Assembly (NCBI GenBank): GCA_963781495.1
Contig: CAWAFX010000002.1
Coordinates: 310,001 to 374,000, forward strand
Direction of reading: 5' to 3'
Length of the DNA stretch: 64,000 nt
Origin: Mayfieldus sp963781495
GTDB taxonomy: Bacteria; Actinomycetota; Thermoleophilia; Solirubrobacterales; 70-9
How positions within the stretch are numbered: the stretch's first letter is position 1; every line of letters starts with the position of its first letter. Shown here piece after piece: positions 21,865 to 29,636 of the stretch. A program made the translations under genes and the position numbers. The notes beneath the pieces are model-generated. The model made no database searches. It saw nothing but the letters and a program-made list of their open reading frames with translations, and had not been told where the DNA came from.

Positions 21865-23643
21865 CTAGGACATCCCGGTCGGGGTGTGCATCACCTTGCG
21901 GACGCGGCCCTTGCCGTCGTACATGTGCACCCCGCAGGGCAGGCACGGGTCGAAGCTCCGCACCGCCCGCATGATGTCGACGCCCTTGAAATTCTCCGGG
22001 CCGTTCTCCTCGAAGATCGGCGTGTTCTGCACCGCATCCTCGTAGGGGCCCGGGGTTCCGTAGGTGTCGCGGCAATTGCCGTTCCACGGCGTCGGTGGGT
22101 AGGGCTGGTAGTTCGCGACCTTTCCACCGCGGATCACCATGTGGTGGGAGAGCACGCCGCGGGCGGCCTCGTGGAAGCCGCATGAGACCGCTTCCTGCGG
22201 GACCTTGAAATCGGACCAGCTCTTGGTCCGGCCCGCCCGCACCTCGGCCAGCGCCCGTTCCAGGCAGTGCAACCCGACCAGCGCCGAGTAGGCCTCGTGG
22301 TAGGCCCGGGCACGGTCGCGCTCGATCGCGTTCGACTTCTCCGGGATCTTCCACTCGAGCTCCATCTCCGGCTTCGACGCCGTCCGCGGAAGCACCATCT
22401 GGATGCTGCTTCCGGTCGCCTTCGCGTAGCCGAAGTCGACCAGGCCGGCCTTCGCCGTAACCCACTGGCGGGCGAACGGGCCGCCGCCCGTGTCCGACGC
22501 GATGTAGGAGTCGTTGCGCTCGTCGTATATCCGCGGTGAGGCGACCCAGCTGTACTTGTCCGCCCAATCGCGCTTCTGCGGCTTCGGCAGGGTCGTCTTG
22601 TTCCAGGGATGGCGCTTGTCGACCGGGTTGCCGAGCGGGTCCTCGGTGACATAGGTCTCCTCGTCCTGCCAGTCGTCGAAGTAGGACGAGCCGAGCAGGA
22701 TCCGGATCATCAGGTTGATATCGACGAGGTTGGTCGTGATCAGCTCGCCGTCGATCACGACGCCGGGGGTGATGTAGCGCTTCTCACCCCACTCACCCAT
22801 GTTCTTGTAGGAGTAGTCGACATAGTCGGGGTCGTCGAACGAGCCCCAGCAGACGAGGTCCGTACGGCGGAAGCCGACCTGGTCGTACCCCGGCAACTCC
22901 TGCAGGAAGAAGTCGTAGAGGTCGTCGTGCATCGGCACCGACCGCTTGACGTAGTCGATGTAGCGCATCAGCCGCACGTAGTAGTCGGTGCAGGTCTGAT
23001 GCGTGATGTCCGCCGAGACCCCGCCGGGCATGATCGTCGACGGGTGGGTGTGGCGGCCGCCGAACAGGCAGTACATCTCGCGTGTGTAGCGCGCCACCTG
23101 CAGCGTCTCCAGATAGAAGTCGCCGGTGAATGGGTTCAGCGAGCGCATGATGTCGGCGATCGTCCGGTAGCCGTGGACGTCGGAGTGCGGCGCCTGGGCC
23201 TGCTCGGCCTTCTGCAGCAGCGAGGGATTGGTCTCCTTGACCATCTGCTCGCAGAAGTCGACGTTCGCCATGCAGTCGTTGAAGATCGCGTGGTCGAACA
23301 TGTAGTCGGCGGTCTCGGCCAGGTTGTAGGCGAGGTCGCCGAGCGGCGGCGGCTTCACCCCGTAGGCCATGTTCTGGTTCAGGACCGAGCAGGTGCAGTG
23401 GTTGTCGCCGCAGATACCGCAGATGCGGCTGGTGATGAAGTGGGTGTCACGCGGATCGATCCCCTTCATGAAGATGTCGAAGCCGCGAAACACCATCGAG
23501 GTCGAGTAGCACTTGAGCACCTTCTGGTTGGAGAAGTCGATCTCGGTGTGGATCCCGAGGCTGCCGACGATGCGGGTGATCGGGTCCCACGACATCTCCT
23601 TGACCCCAACCCTCTGTTCTCTGGGGCTCTCTACGGTTGCCAT
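21865..23643 (-). CDS. hhyL: [NiFe]-hydrogenase large subunit, group 1h (Hhy)
   Basis: 592 residues. The L1 motif is RICGICGDNH (C75, C78, H82) and the L2 motif DPCLPCGVH (C567, C570); together these cysteines hold the Ni and Fe. After H573 a 19-residue tail (MYDGKG...) remains, the peptide removed by the maturation protease. Long loops such as DWADKYSWVASPRIYDERND and FDDPDYVDYSYKNMGEWGEK are characteristic of the actinobacterial high-affinity class. The enzyme oxidises H2, down to atmospheric levels in studied relatives. GAGAGGAGAG 7 nt before the ATG is a strong ribosome-binding site. Confidence 0.97.
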   Translation of the reverse strand: MATVESPREQRVGVKEMSWDPITRIVGSLGIHTEIDFSNQKVLKCYSTSMVFRGFDIFMKGIDPRDTHFITSRICGICGDNHCTCSVLNQNMAYGVKPPPLGDLAYNLAETADYMFDHAIFNDCMANVDFCEQMVKETNPSLLQKAEQAQAPHSDVHGYRTIADIMRSLNPFTGDFYLETLQVARYTREMYCLFGGRHTHPSTIMPGGVSADITHQTCTDYYVRLMRYIDYVKRSVPMHDDLYDFFLQELPGYDQVGFRRTDLVCWGSFDDPDYVDYSYKNMGEWGEKRYITPGVVIDGELITTNLVDINLMIRILLGSSYFDDWQDEETYVTEDPLGNPVDKRHPWNKTTLPKPQKRDWADKYSWVASPRIYDERNDSYIASDTGGGPFARQWVTAKAGLVDFGYAKATGSSIQMVLPRTASKPEMELEWKIPEKSNAIERDRARAYHEAYSALVGLHCLERALAEVRAGRTKSWSDFKVPQEAVSCGFHEAARGVLSHHMVIRGGKVANYQPYPPTPWNGNCRDTYGTPGPYEDAVQNTPIFEENGPENFKGVDIMRAVRSFDPCLPCGVHMYDGKGRVRKVMHTPTGMS

Positions 23644-23715
23644 CTAGAAACTCTCCTCTCGCTGCTTTGAAAGTGGGCTGGTTGCGATGACGCGGCAGTC
23701 GGGCTCCGTCGCCAT
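23644..23715 (-). CDS. 23-codon ORF coupled between hhyS and hhyL
   Basis: ATG at 23715 overlaps the hhyS stop as TGATG; the frame (MATEPDCRVIATSPL...) ends with TAG immediately before the hhyL ATG (TAG-ATG). It fills the 71-nt gap exactly and its last codons form the hhyL ribosome-binding site. It may be a real micropeptide, or simply a spacer that carries ribosomes from hhyS to hhyL so that subunits are balanced. Nothing in the peptide is recognisable. Confidence 0.4.
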   Translation of the reverse strand: MATEPDCRVIATSPLSKQREESF

Positions 23716-24776
23716 CACCACCTCTTCGCGTAGCCGGTCGTCAACGCGGGACCCTTCTTGCGCCACTCCGGCTCCTTGTCGAACTTGTTCTTGATGTGTC
23801 GCTGTCGCATCATGCGAACGATCGGGCCGTAGGTGAACCTGATGATGTTCGAGGCGGCCCCGCCCCAGCGGTCCTCGTCCATGAACGGCATGTACTTGTC
23901 GGGGAAGCCGGGCATCGTGCAGGCCATGCAGATGCCGCCGACGTTGGGACAGCCTCCGACGCCGCTCTGCCAGCCGCGGACCGGGACGTTGCACTTGACC
24001 ACCGGCCCCTTGCAGCCCAGCTTCACGAGGCAGCGGTGGTCGGAGCCGTACTCGGTCGCGTAATCGCCCTCCTCGGCGAACCCGGCCCGGTTGCAGCCCT
24101 CTCGCACGGTGCGCCCGAACAGCCACTTCGGCCGCAGGGCCTCGTCGAGCTCCGGAGCCGGCGCCCGGCCGGCGAGGTGAAGCGCCAGGTAGAGCAGGGT
24201 CTCGGTCGTGTTGTCGGGCTGGGCCGGACAGCCCGGAATGCAGACCACCGGAAGGCCCGCGGTCGACTTCCAGTTCCAGCCTAGGTAGTCGGGCAGGCCC
24301 ATCGCCCCGGTGGGGTTGTTCTTCATCGCCGGGATGCCGCCGTAGGTCGCGCAGGTCCCGAGCGCCACCACCGCGGCGGCCTTGGGGGCGAGGCGGTCGA
24401 TCCACTCGTTGGTGGTGATCGGCTGGCCGGTGTCGGGGTCGTCCCCCATCCCCGCCCAGTAGCCCTCACCGTTTATCTCCTCGTTGGGGACCGAGCCTTC
24501 GAGCACGAGCACGAAGGGGTCCAGCTTTCCGGCCTCGGCGTCGTACCAGGCCTGCATGAACTCGGCCCCGACCTCGTAGGCGAGGACCGGGTTGTGGACG
24601 ACGACCTTCGGCATCCCCGGGATCGCCTGGGTGACGATGTCCTCGAGGCTCGGGTCGACGGCCGACGTCATCGCCACGGAGTCGCCGTCGCAACTGAGGC
24701 CGGTGGTCATCCAGATCACGTGCGCGGTGATCCCCTCGGTCTTGGCTTGGTCGGGTACGAACTCCGTTGCGGCCAT
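23715..24776 (-). CDS. hhyS: [NiFe]-hydrogenase small subunit, group 1h (Hhy)
   Basis: 353 residues carrying the Fe-S relay. The proximal-cluster motif, usually C-x-G-C, reads C29-D-G-D32 (TTGLSCDGDSV); an aspartate ligand here is a hallmark of the O2-tolerant group 1h enzymes such as the Ralstonia actinobacterial-type hydrogenase. Further cysteines are in ALGTCATYGG, VCIPGCPAQ and a C-terminal set (HRCLVKLGCKGPVVKC, GGCPNVGGICMAC). There is no Tat signal peptide, so the enzyme is cytosolic or held on the inner face of the membrane. GGAGGAG lies 5 nt before the ATG. Confidence 0.97.
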   Translation of the reverse strand: MAATEFVPDQAKTEGITAHVIWMTTGLSCDGDSVAMTSAVDPSLEDIVTQAIPGMPKVVVHNPVLAYEVGAEFMQAWYDAEAGKLDPFVLVLEGSVPNEEINGEGYWAGMGDDPDTGQPITTNEWIDRLAPKAAAVVALGTCATYGGIPAMKNNPTGAMGLPDYLGWNWKSTAGLPVVCIPGCPAQPDNTTETLLYLALHLAGRAPAPELDEALRPKWLFGRTVREGCNRAGFAEEGDYATEYGSDHRCLVKLGCKGPVVKCNVPVRGWQSGVGGCPNVGGICMACTMPGFPDKYMPFMDEDRWGGAASNIIRFTYGPIVRMMRQRHIKNKFDKEPEWRKKGPALTTGYAKRW

Positions 24777-24792
24777 CAGCTCCTCCGTTCGC

Positions 24793-25902
24793 TCAACAGA
24801 TTCGAGGCAATGGATCGCCGGCCAGCAGGTCCATCACCCTTCTGCCTCCAAATGCGGTCTCCACCAGGACCATCCCCGGCGGCTCGGTCTTGACTTCTCC
24901 GATCTCCGCGGCGCCCTCGCTGCCGGCGACCGAGCGCAGCGCCTCGAGCGCCGCCTCCGCTGCCTCCGGCGCGACGAAGGCGACCAGCCGGCCCTCGTTG
25001 GCCACGTACATCGGGTCGATTCCAAGGATCTCGGCGGCCCCGGCGACCGCCGGTTCGACGGGCACGTCGGCCTCGCGGCAGACGATTGCCACCTGCGAAG
25101 TGCGTGCGAGCTCGTTCAGCACCGTGGCGACGCCGCCGCGGGTGGCGTCGCGCATGCAGCGAAGTCCGGGCCCGGCGGCGTCGAGGAGCGCGTTGACGGC
25201 GGGCCACAGCGAATGGGTGTCGGAAACGATGTCCGCGTCGAGCTCGAATTCGTCCCGGGCCAGCATGATCGCCGTGCCGTGCTCGCCGATCGGGCCGGAG
25301 ACGATGATCCGGTCGCCGGGGCGCAGGGCGCCGGTCGAGAGGGCCGCGCGGGCGTCGATCTGCCCGACGCCGGCGGTGCAGATGTACATCGAGTCGGCGG
25401 CGCCGCGCTCGACCACCTTGGTGTCGCCGGTGACGACCTGCACCCCCGCCGCCTCGGCCGCGGCGGCGACCGCCTCGACCTCGGCCTGCAGCTCGTCGGC
25501 GGCGAGGCCCTCCTCGAGCACCAGCGAGAGGCTGAGGACCAGCGGCCGGGCGCCCGTGACCGCGAGGTCGTTGACGGTTCCGTTCACCGCCAGCTCGCCG
25601 ATCGAACCGCCGGGGAAGCGGATCGGCTTGACGACGAAGCTGTCGGTGGTGAAGGCGAGCTCGGTCTCACCGACGCTGAAGCGGCCGGCATCGCCCATCT
25701 CGGTCAGCGACTCGGAGGCGAGCGCCGGGACCAGCATCCCTTCGATCAGCGTCTGCGAGGCCTTGCCCCCGGCGCCGTGGGCCATCGTCACGTGGGAGTC
25801 CTTGAAGCGCGGGCGCTTGGCGCGCGCCGTCTCGATGATCCCGAGGATCCGCTGCTCGCGCTCCGAGACCTGGCCGCTCGAGGTTGCCTCCGGCGCACCC
25901 AT
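24793..25902 (-). CDS. hypE: Hydrogenase maturation protein HypE
   Basis: 369 residues, PurM/AIR-synthetase fold: TMAHGAGGKASQTLIEG, FTTDSFVVKPIRFPGGSIG, GTVNDLAVTGARP and VTGDTKVVERG. The chain ends in PRIC, the C-terminal cysteine that receives the carbamoyl group from HypF and is dehydrated to thiocyanate. The ATG at 25902 overlaps the hypD stop (TGATG). The stop lies 16 nt before hhyS, one of the few real gaps in the operon, where hhyS has its own strong ribosome-binding site. Confidence 0.97.
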   Translation of the reverse strand: MGAPEATSSGQVSEREQRILGIIETARAKRPRFKDSHVTMAHGAGGKASQTLIEGMLVPALASESLTEMGDAGRFSVGETELAFTTDSFVVKPIRFPGGSIGELAVNGTVNDLAVTGARPLVLSLSLVLEEGLAADELQAEVEAVAAAAEAAGVQVVTGDTKVVERGAADSMYICTAGVGQIDARAALSTGALRPGDRIIVSGPIGEHGTAIMLARDEFELDADIVSDTHSLWPAVNALLDAAGPGLRCMRDATRGGVATVLNELARTSQVAIVCREADVPVEPAVAGAAEILGIDPMYVANEGRLVAFVAPEAAEAALEALRSVAGSEGAAEIGEVKTEPPGMVLVETAFGGRRVMDLLAGDPLPRIC

Positions 25903-27056
25903 CAGACAACCTCGCGTTCGCGGGCGAAGCGCCCGTAGTTGTAGTAGGCGGCGCAGGCGCCCTCCGGGGAGACCATGCAGGTCCCGATCGCGTGCTCGGG
26001 CGTGCAGGCGGTACCGAAGACCTTGCACTCCCAGGGCTTGATCACACCCTTCAGCACCTCGCCGCACTGGCAGGCCTTGGGGTCGGCGATGCGCACCCCC
26101 GGCACCTCGTAGCGAAGCTCGGCGTCTAGCTCGGCGTAGGCGTCGCTGAGCTTCAGCGCGCTCTGCGAGATGAACCCGAGGCCGCGCCACTCGAAGTGCG
26201 GGCGCAGCTCGAACACCTCCGACATCACCTTCAGCGCCGCCAGGTTGCCCTCGTGCGGCACGACCCGCGTGTACTGGTTCTCCACCTCGCAGCGACCGTC
26301 GCCGATCTGGCGCAGGATCATCTGCACCGACTGCAGGATGTCGAGTGGCTCGAAGCCGGATATCACGACCGGCCGGCCGTAGTCGGCGGGGATGAACTCG
26401 AGCGGCCTCGCGCCGACGACGGTGCAGACGTGGCCGGGCCCGATGAACCCGTCGAGGCGCAGGTCGGGAGAGTCGAGCAGGGCACGCAGCGGCGGCACGA
26501 TCGTGACGTGGTTGCACATGCAGAAGAAGTTCTGCACCCGCTCCGCCTTCGCCCGCTTCATCGTCAGCGCGGTCGAGGGGGCCGTCGTCTCGAAGCCGAT
26601 CGCGTAGAAGACCACGTTGCGGTCCGGGTTGGCCTTGGCGATTCGCAGCGCGTCGAGCGGCGAGTAGACCATGCGGATGTCGGCGCCGTCGGCCTTGGCG
26701 TCGAGCAGCGACTGCTCCGAGCCCGGCACCCGCATCATGTCGCCGAAGCAGGTGAAGATCACTTCCTCGTTGCGGGCGATCGCGATCCCGTCATCGACCC
26801 GGCCCATCGGGATCACGCAAACCGGACAGCCGGGGCCGTGGACCAGCTCGACGTTGTCGGGGAGCAGGTCGTCGACGCCGTACTTGTAGATCGAGTGGGT
26901 GTGGCCGCCGCAGACCTCCATCACCTTGTAGTGGCGGCCGGGTTCGACGCCGGCGAGGATCTGCGCCGACAGCGCCCGCCCCAGCTCCGCGTCGCGGAAC
27001 TCGTCTACGAAGCGCATTCCGCCGTTGGCGCCGTTGCCCCCGTTGGAGCCGCTCAC
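25902..27056 (-). CDS. hypD: Hydrogenase Fe(CN)2CO assembly protein HypD
   Basis: 384 residues from a GTG at 27056 that overlaps the upstream stop as GTGA. Conserved HypD features: VMEVCGGHTHSIYKYG, HGPGCPVCVIPMGRVDDG, the loop FCMCNHVTIVPPL, GFIGPGHVC, and the C-terminal 4Fe-4S cysteines in CQCGEVLKGVIKPWEC and later GTACTPEHAIGTC. HypD with HypC carries the iron while CN and CO ligands are added. The first dozen residues (SGSNGGNGANGG) are a Gly/Asn run that may not be conserved; an internal ATG 13 codons on is the alternative start. Confidence 0.97.
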   Translation of the reverse strand: MSGSNGGNGANGGMRFVDEFRDAELGRALSAQILAGVEPGRHYKVMEVCGGHTHSIYKYGVDDLLPDNVELVHGPGCPVCVIPMGRVDDGIAIARNEEVIFTCFGDMMRVPGSEQSLLDAKADGADIRMVYSPLDALRIAKANPDRNVVFYAIGFETTAPSTALTMKRAKAERVQNFFCMCNHVTIVPPLRALLDSPDLRLDGFIGPGHVCTVVGARPLEFIPADYGRPVVISGFEPLDILQSVQMILRQIGDGRCEVENQYTRVVPHEGNLAALKVMSEVFELRPHFEWRGLGFISQSALKLSDAYAELDAELRYEVPGVRIADPKACQCGEVLKGVIKPWECKVFGTACTPEHAIGTCMVSPEGACAAYYNYGRFAREREVV

Positions 27057-27298
27057 GCCGGCGCTCCATCGGGCCGCACCGGACGCGCGATCGCGGTGCC
27101 GGCGTGTACGAGCAGCGTCTGCCCCTCGCGAACGTCGTCCACGAGCGCGATCTCGACGCTGCTGCGCGCGCCCTCGCCGTCGGAGCAGAGGGCCAGGGCC
27201 CGGTCGGCGTCGACCTCCAGCACGCGCATCTCCACCGCCTCGTCCCCGCAGGTGATGCAACCAGTGGTGTGATCGCAATGCGGGGCGAGGTCGGTCAT
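27053..27298 (-). CDS. Second HypC/HupF-like protein with an N-terminal Cys/His knuckle
   Basis: 81 residues: after MTDLAPHCDHTTGCITCGDEAVEM comes a small beta-barrel of the HypC/HupF type (MRVLEVDADRALALC, DVREGQTLLVHAGTAIARP). It lacks the Met-Cys start essential to HypC, and instead has H-C-D-H and C-I-T-C, a possible metal site. A true hypC lies just upstream, so this looks like a paralogue with a changed role, perhaps a chaperone specific to HhyL. Its stop overlaps hypD. The ribosome-binding site is weak. Confidence 0.8.
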   Translation of the reverse strand: MTDLAPHCDHTTGCITCGDEAVEMRVLEVDADRALALCSDGEGARSSVEIALVDDVREGQTLLVHAGTAIARPVRPDGAPA

Positions 27299-27331
27299 CT
27301 GCCTAGCTGCCCTCCCGCTGTGGCGGCAGCG

Positions 27332-27610
27332 TCATTCGATCACGCTCGCCTTCAGCTCCTCGAGCTCCTGCTCGTAGTCGGCACCCATTCCCTCCAGCAG
27401 CCTGCGGGTCGCAAGTGCCTCGTCCTCGTCGACCTTCGAGATCGCGAAGCCGACGTGGATCAGCACCCAGTCGCCGGGGACGGCGGAGTTGCCGTCCTCG
27501 TCGAGAAGGCCGATGTTGACGTTGCGGCGCACCCCGGCCACGTCGACCTTGGCCAGCCGGTTGGCCTCGTCCACAACTTCAACCACTTGGCCTGGGATCG
27601 CCAGGCACAT
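27332..27610 (-). CDS. hypC: Hydrogenase maturation chaperone HypC
   Basis: 92 residues beginning MCLAIPGQVVEV; Cys2, exposed after Met removal, binds the Fe(CN)2CO unit. VAGVRRNVNIGLL and GDWVLIHVGFAISKVDEDEA complete the family pattern, and an acidic helix ends the protein. HypC shuttles the iron unit from HypD to the large subunit. It is the first gene of the hydrogenase operon; GGAGG stands 7 nt before the ATG at 27610. The frame is open further upstream, but those codons lie across the promoter and are not HypC. Confidence 0.96.
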   Translation of the reverse strand: MCLAIPGQVVEVVDEANRLAKVDVAGVRRNVNIGLLDEDGNSAVPGDWVLIHVGFAISKVDEDEALATRRLLEGMGADYEQELEELKASVIE

Positions 27611-27700
27611 TTCGAACCTCCAATCGGATCTGACGGCGCTCTTGCCGATCCGTGCTCTCGGAGGGGTGGACAGAGCAACGCGACTGCAATCAGCTCCGTA

Positions 27701-27735
27701 ATACCCGGTATATCCCGAGATGGTGATCGTGTCAA
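27701..27735 (-). promoter_or_regulatory. Main promoter and operator candidate of the hydrogenase operon
   Basis: On the minus strand: TTGACA (27735-27730), exactly 17 nt, then TATACC (27712-27707), about 90 nt before hypC. An odd palindrome ATACC-C-GGTAT (27701-27711) covers the -10 box and start point and would suit a repressor. This is the best consensus promoter in the window. Confidence 0.8.
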
Positions 27736-27808
27736 GTACCACTTTGCCGGTCGCGATTTGGGTTCTTCCGGGGCCGAAAATCCTGCCCGGATTACTCGGA
27801 AATAAGGA

Positions 27809-27817
27809 TTGCTGCAA
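27809..27817. promoter_or_regulatory. TTGC-T-GCAA palindrome upstream of the hydrogenase promoter
   Basis: TTGCTGCAA lies about 75 nt upstream of the -35 box. It shares TTGC/GCAA half-sites with the operator of the nickel permease (11130-11143), hinting at control by the same Fur-family protein. A 9-nt match can arise by chance. Confidence 0.25.
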
Positions 27818-27838
27818 AGAGCGGGTTTTCGTCCCCGA

Positions 27839-28150
27839 CTAGAGCAATCCGCCGGGCGGCGGCAGGATCCAGAGCCGGCGGGCGAAGGTCAGCACCTGTT
27901 CGCAATCCAGCTCCGCGACCCGCTCCCGTCCGCCGTCCTCGATCGCCTCGGCGAGCTGCAGCCAGGCCTGCGCCACCCCGGCGACCTTCGACATCGGCCC
28001 CCAGCTTCCGGCCGCCCGCAGCTGCTCTGCAAGCGCCCGCGCCTCGGCCGCGCCCAGCTCACCGAACGGCCGGTAGCCGCCTTGGCAGAAGACCGGCGCC
28101 GCGAGCGCGCGGCCGAGCTCGCCGCCCTTGTCGGCTGCCGGCTCTTCCAT
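27839..28150 (-). CDS. 103-residue protein of unknown function upstream of the hydrogenase operon
   Basis: The protein starts MEEPAADKGGELGRALAAPVF and contains PFGELGAAEARALAEQLR, MSKVAGVAQAWLQLAEAI and LTFARRLWILPPPGGLL. It is largely helical with a Pro-Gly end, and has two isolated cysteines. The ATG at 28150 has no clear ribosome-binding site. It shares strand with the hydrogenase operon but lies upstream of its promoter, so it is probably a separate unit. I do not recognise it; the helix MSKVAGVAQAW resembles small actinobacterial proteins of unknown role. Confidence 0.6.
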   Translation of the reverse strand: MEEPAADKGGELGRALAAPVFCQGGYRPFGELGAAEARALAEQLRAAGSWGPMSKVAGVAQAWLQLAEAIEDGGRERVAELDCEQVLTFARRLWILPPPGGLL

Positions 28151-28268
28151 CGGGCCAGTCTCGCGCAGCGGCGGGCCGCAAGGTCGCTCCCCCGCTCGGC
28201 ATCCCCGGCGTCGGCCTGATAGGGATTGGAGTTACAAGCTGTTCAATATGTCCTTGAGGAGGGATCTT

Positions 28269-29579
28269 GTGAGACGAAGGAGCCTGGTTATCGCGGCGGC
28301 GGTCTCCGCCCTGTGCCTCGCCATCGGCCTCGCGGCCTGCGGTGGTTCGAGTAGCAGCAGCAGCGGAGGCAGCAAATCGTTCAACCTGACGATCGGCGAC
28401 TCGCTGCCGCTGACCGGCGACCTGGCACCGTTCGGGCCGGCGGGGAACAAGGCGGCACACCTCGCGATCGACAACATCAACAAGGCGATCAAGGCCGACG
28501 GGCTGAAGCAGACCGTGACCCTGAAGACCCAGGACAACGCCGGCGGGACCGACCCGCAGTCCGCGGTCTCGGCGGCACGCAAGCTGGTCTCCGACGGCTC
28601 CACCTGCATCGCCGGAGCCTGGGCGTCCTCGGACACGATCCCGACCGCGCAGTCGGTGGCGATCCCCCAGGGTGTGCTGCTGATCTCGCCGGCATCGACG
28701 AGCAGCGACATCACCAAGCTCGACGATCCCGACAACCTCGTCAACCGGGTTCCCCCGGCCGACAACCTGCAGGGCCCGGCCCTGGCGCAGCTGGTCGAGC
28801 GCTCGCTCGGCGGCGCCAAGGGCAAGACGGTCAGCGTCGCGGGACGCAACGACTCCTACGGCAGCGGCCTCAGCAGGCAGTTCACCGAGGCCTGGGAGAA
28901 GGCGGGCGGCAAGGTGACGCCAAACAGCACCGTCCTCTACGACCCGGCTGCCTCGAGCTATGACTCCGAGGCCCAGAAGATCGTCGCCGGCAACCCCGAC
29001 GCCTACGTGATCATCGACTTCCCGGACACGTTCCCGAAGGTCGGGCCGGCGCTGCTGCGGACCGGCAAGTGGTCACCGTCGAAGACGTTCGTCACCGACG
29101 GTTTGGCGAACAGCGACCTGGCGAAGAAGAGTCAGGACATCACGAATGGCTTCCGAGCCACTGCACCGGGAACGCCCGCCTCGGGCGCCTCGTCGCAGGC
29201 CTTCGACAAGCTGTTCACCACCTCGGCGCCGACGAGCGTCGGGCGTGAGACGTTCGACGGCCAGAACTTCGACGCGGTGACCCTCTGCTATCTGGCAGCG
29301 GTGGCCGCCGGGTCGACCGATGGCAAGGACATGGCCTCGAAGCTGCGCGACGTCACCGGGCCCCCGGGGACGAAGTACACCTGGCAGCAGCTGCCGCAGG
29401 CCGTCAAGGCGCTGCAGGCGGGCAAGGACATCGACTACGTCGGTGCCGCCGGAGACATCAACCTGGACGAGAATGGCGATCCAACGATCGGCGTCTACGA
29501 CCAGCTGCAGTTCAAGGGCGGCGAGATCGTGCCCTACGGGAAGCAAATCCCGGCGACCTCGCTGACCGCTTCCGGCTAG
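28269..29579 (+). CDS. Branched-chain amino acid-type ABC transporter substrate-binding lipoprotein
   Basis: 436 residues from a GTG at 28269, chosen because AGGAGGG ends 5 nt before it; an ATG at 28248 lacks such a site. An RRR start, a hydrophobic segment and IGLAAC form a lipoprotein signal. The mature part is a type I periplasmic-binding fold (LTIGDSLPLTGDLAPFGPAG, AGAWASSDTIPTAQ, AGRNDSYGSGLSRQF, DFPDTFPKVGPALL), as in LivJ-type receptors. Its ATPase and permease genes follow on the opposite strand, convergent across a shared terminator. The ligand (amino acid, amide, urea or aromatic acid) cannot be told from sequence alone. Confidence 0.92.
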   Translation: MRRRSLVIAAAVSALCLAIGLAACGGSSSSSSGGSKSFNLTIGDSLPLTGDLAPFGPAGNKAAHLAIDNINKAIKADGLKQTVTLKTQDNAGGTDPQSAVSAARKLVSDGSTCIAGAWASSDTIPTAQSVAIPQGVLLISPASTSSDITKLDDPDNLVNRVPPADNLQGPALAQLVERSLGGAKGKTVSVAGRNDSYGSGLSRQFTEAWEKAGGKVTPNSTVLYDPAASSYDSEAQKIVAGNPDAYVIIDFPDTFPKVGPALLRTGKWSPSKTFVTDGLANSDLAKKSQDITNGFRATAPGTPASGASSQAFDKLFTTSAPTSVGRETFDGQNFDAVTLCYLAAVAAGSTDGKDMASKLRDVTGPPGTKYTWQQLPQAVKALQAGKDIDYVGAAGDINLDENGDPTIGVYDQLQFKGGEIVPYGKQIPATSLTASG

Positions 29580-29607
29580 GCCGAAGGCCCGCCGGAGATC
29601 AGGTTGC

Positions 29608-29636
29608 GAAGCGGCCGGGCACTGCCCGGCCGCTTC
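29608..29636. terminator. Bidirectional terminator between the receptor and livF
   Basis: A perfect 13-bp stem (GAAGCGGCCGGGC / GCCCGGCCGCTTC) with a 3-nt loop, between two convergent genes and touching the livF stop. The A/T ends give short U-runs in neither direction. Confidence 0.8.

Noticed and set aside
27611..27817. An upstream extension of hypC by 69 codons
   Set aside because: It runs through the -35/-10 promoter and the ribosome-binding site; HypC proteins begin at Met-Cys.
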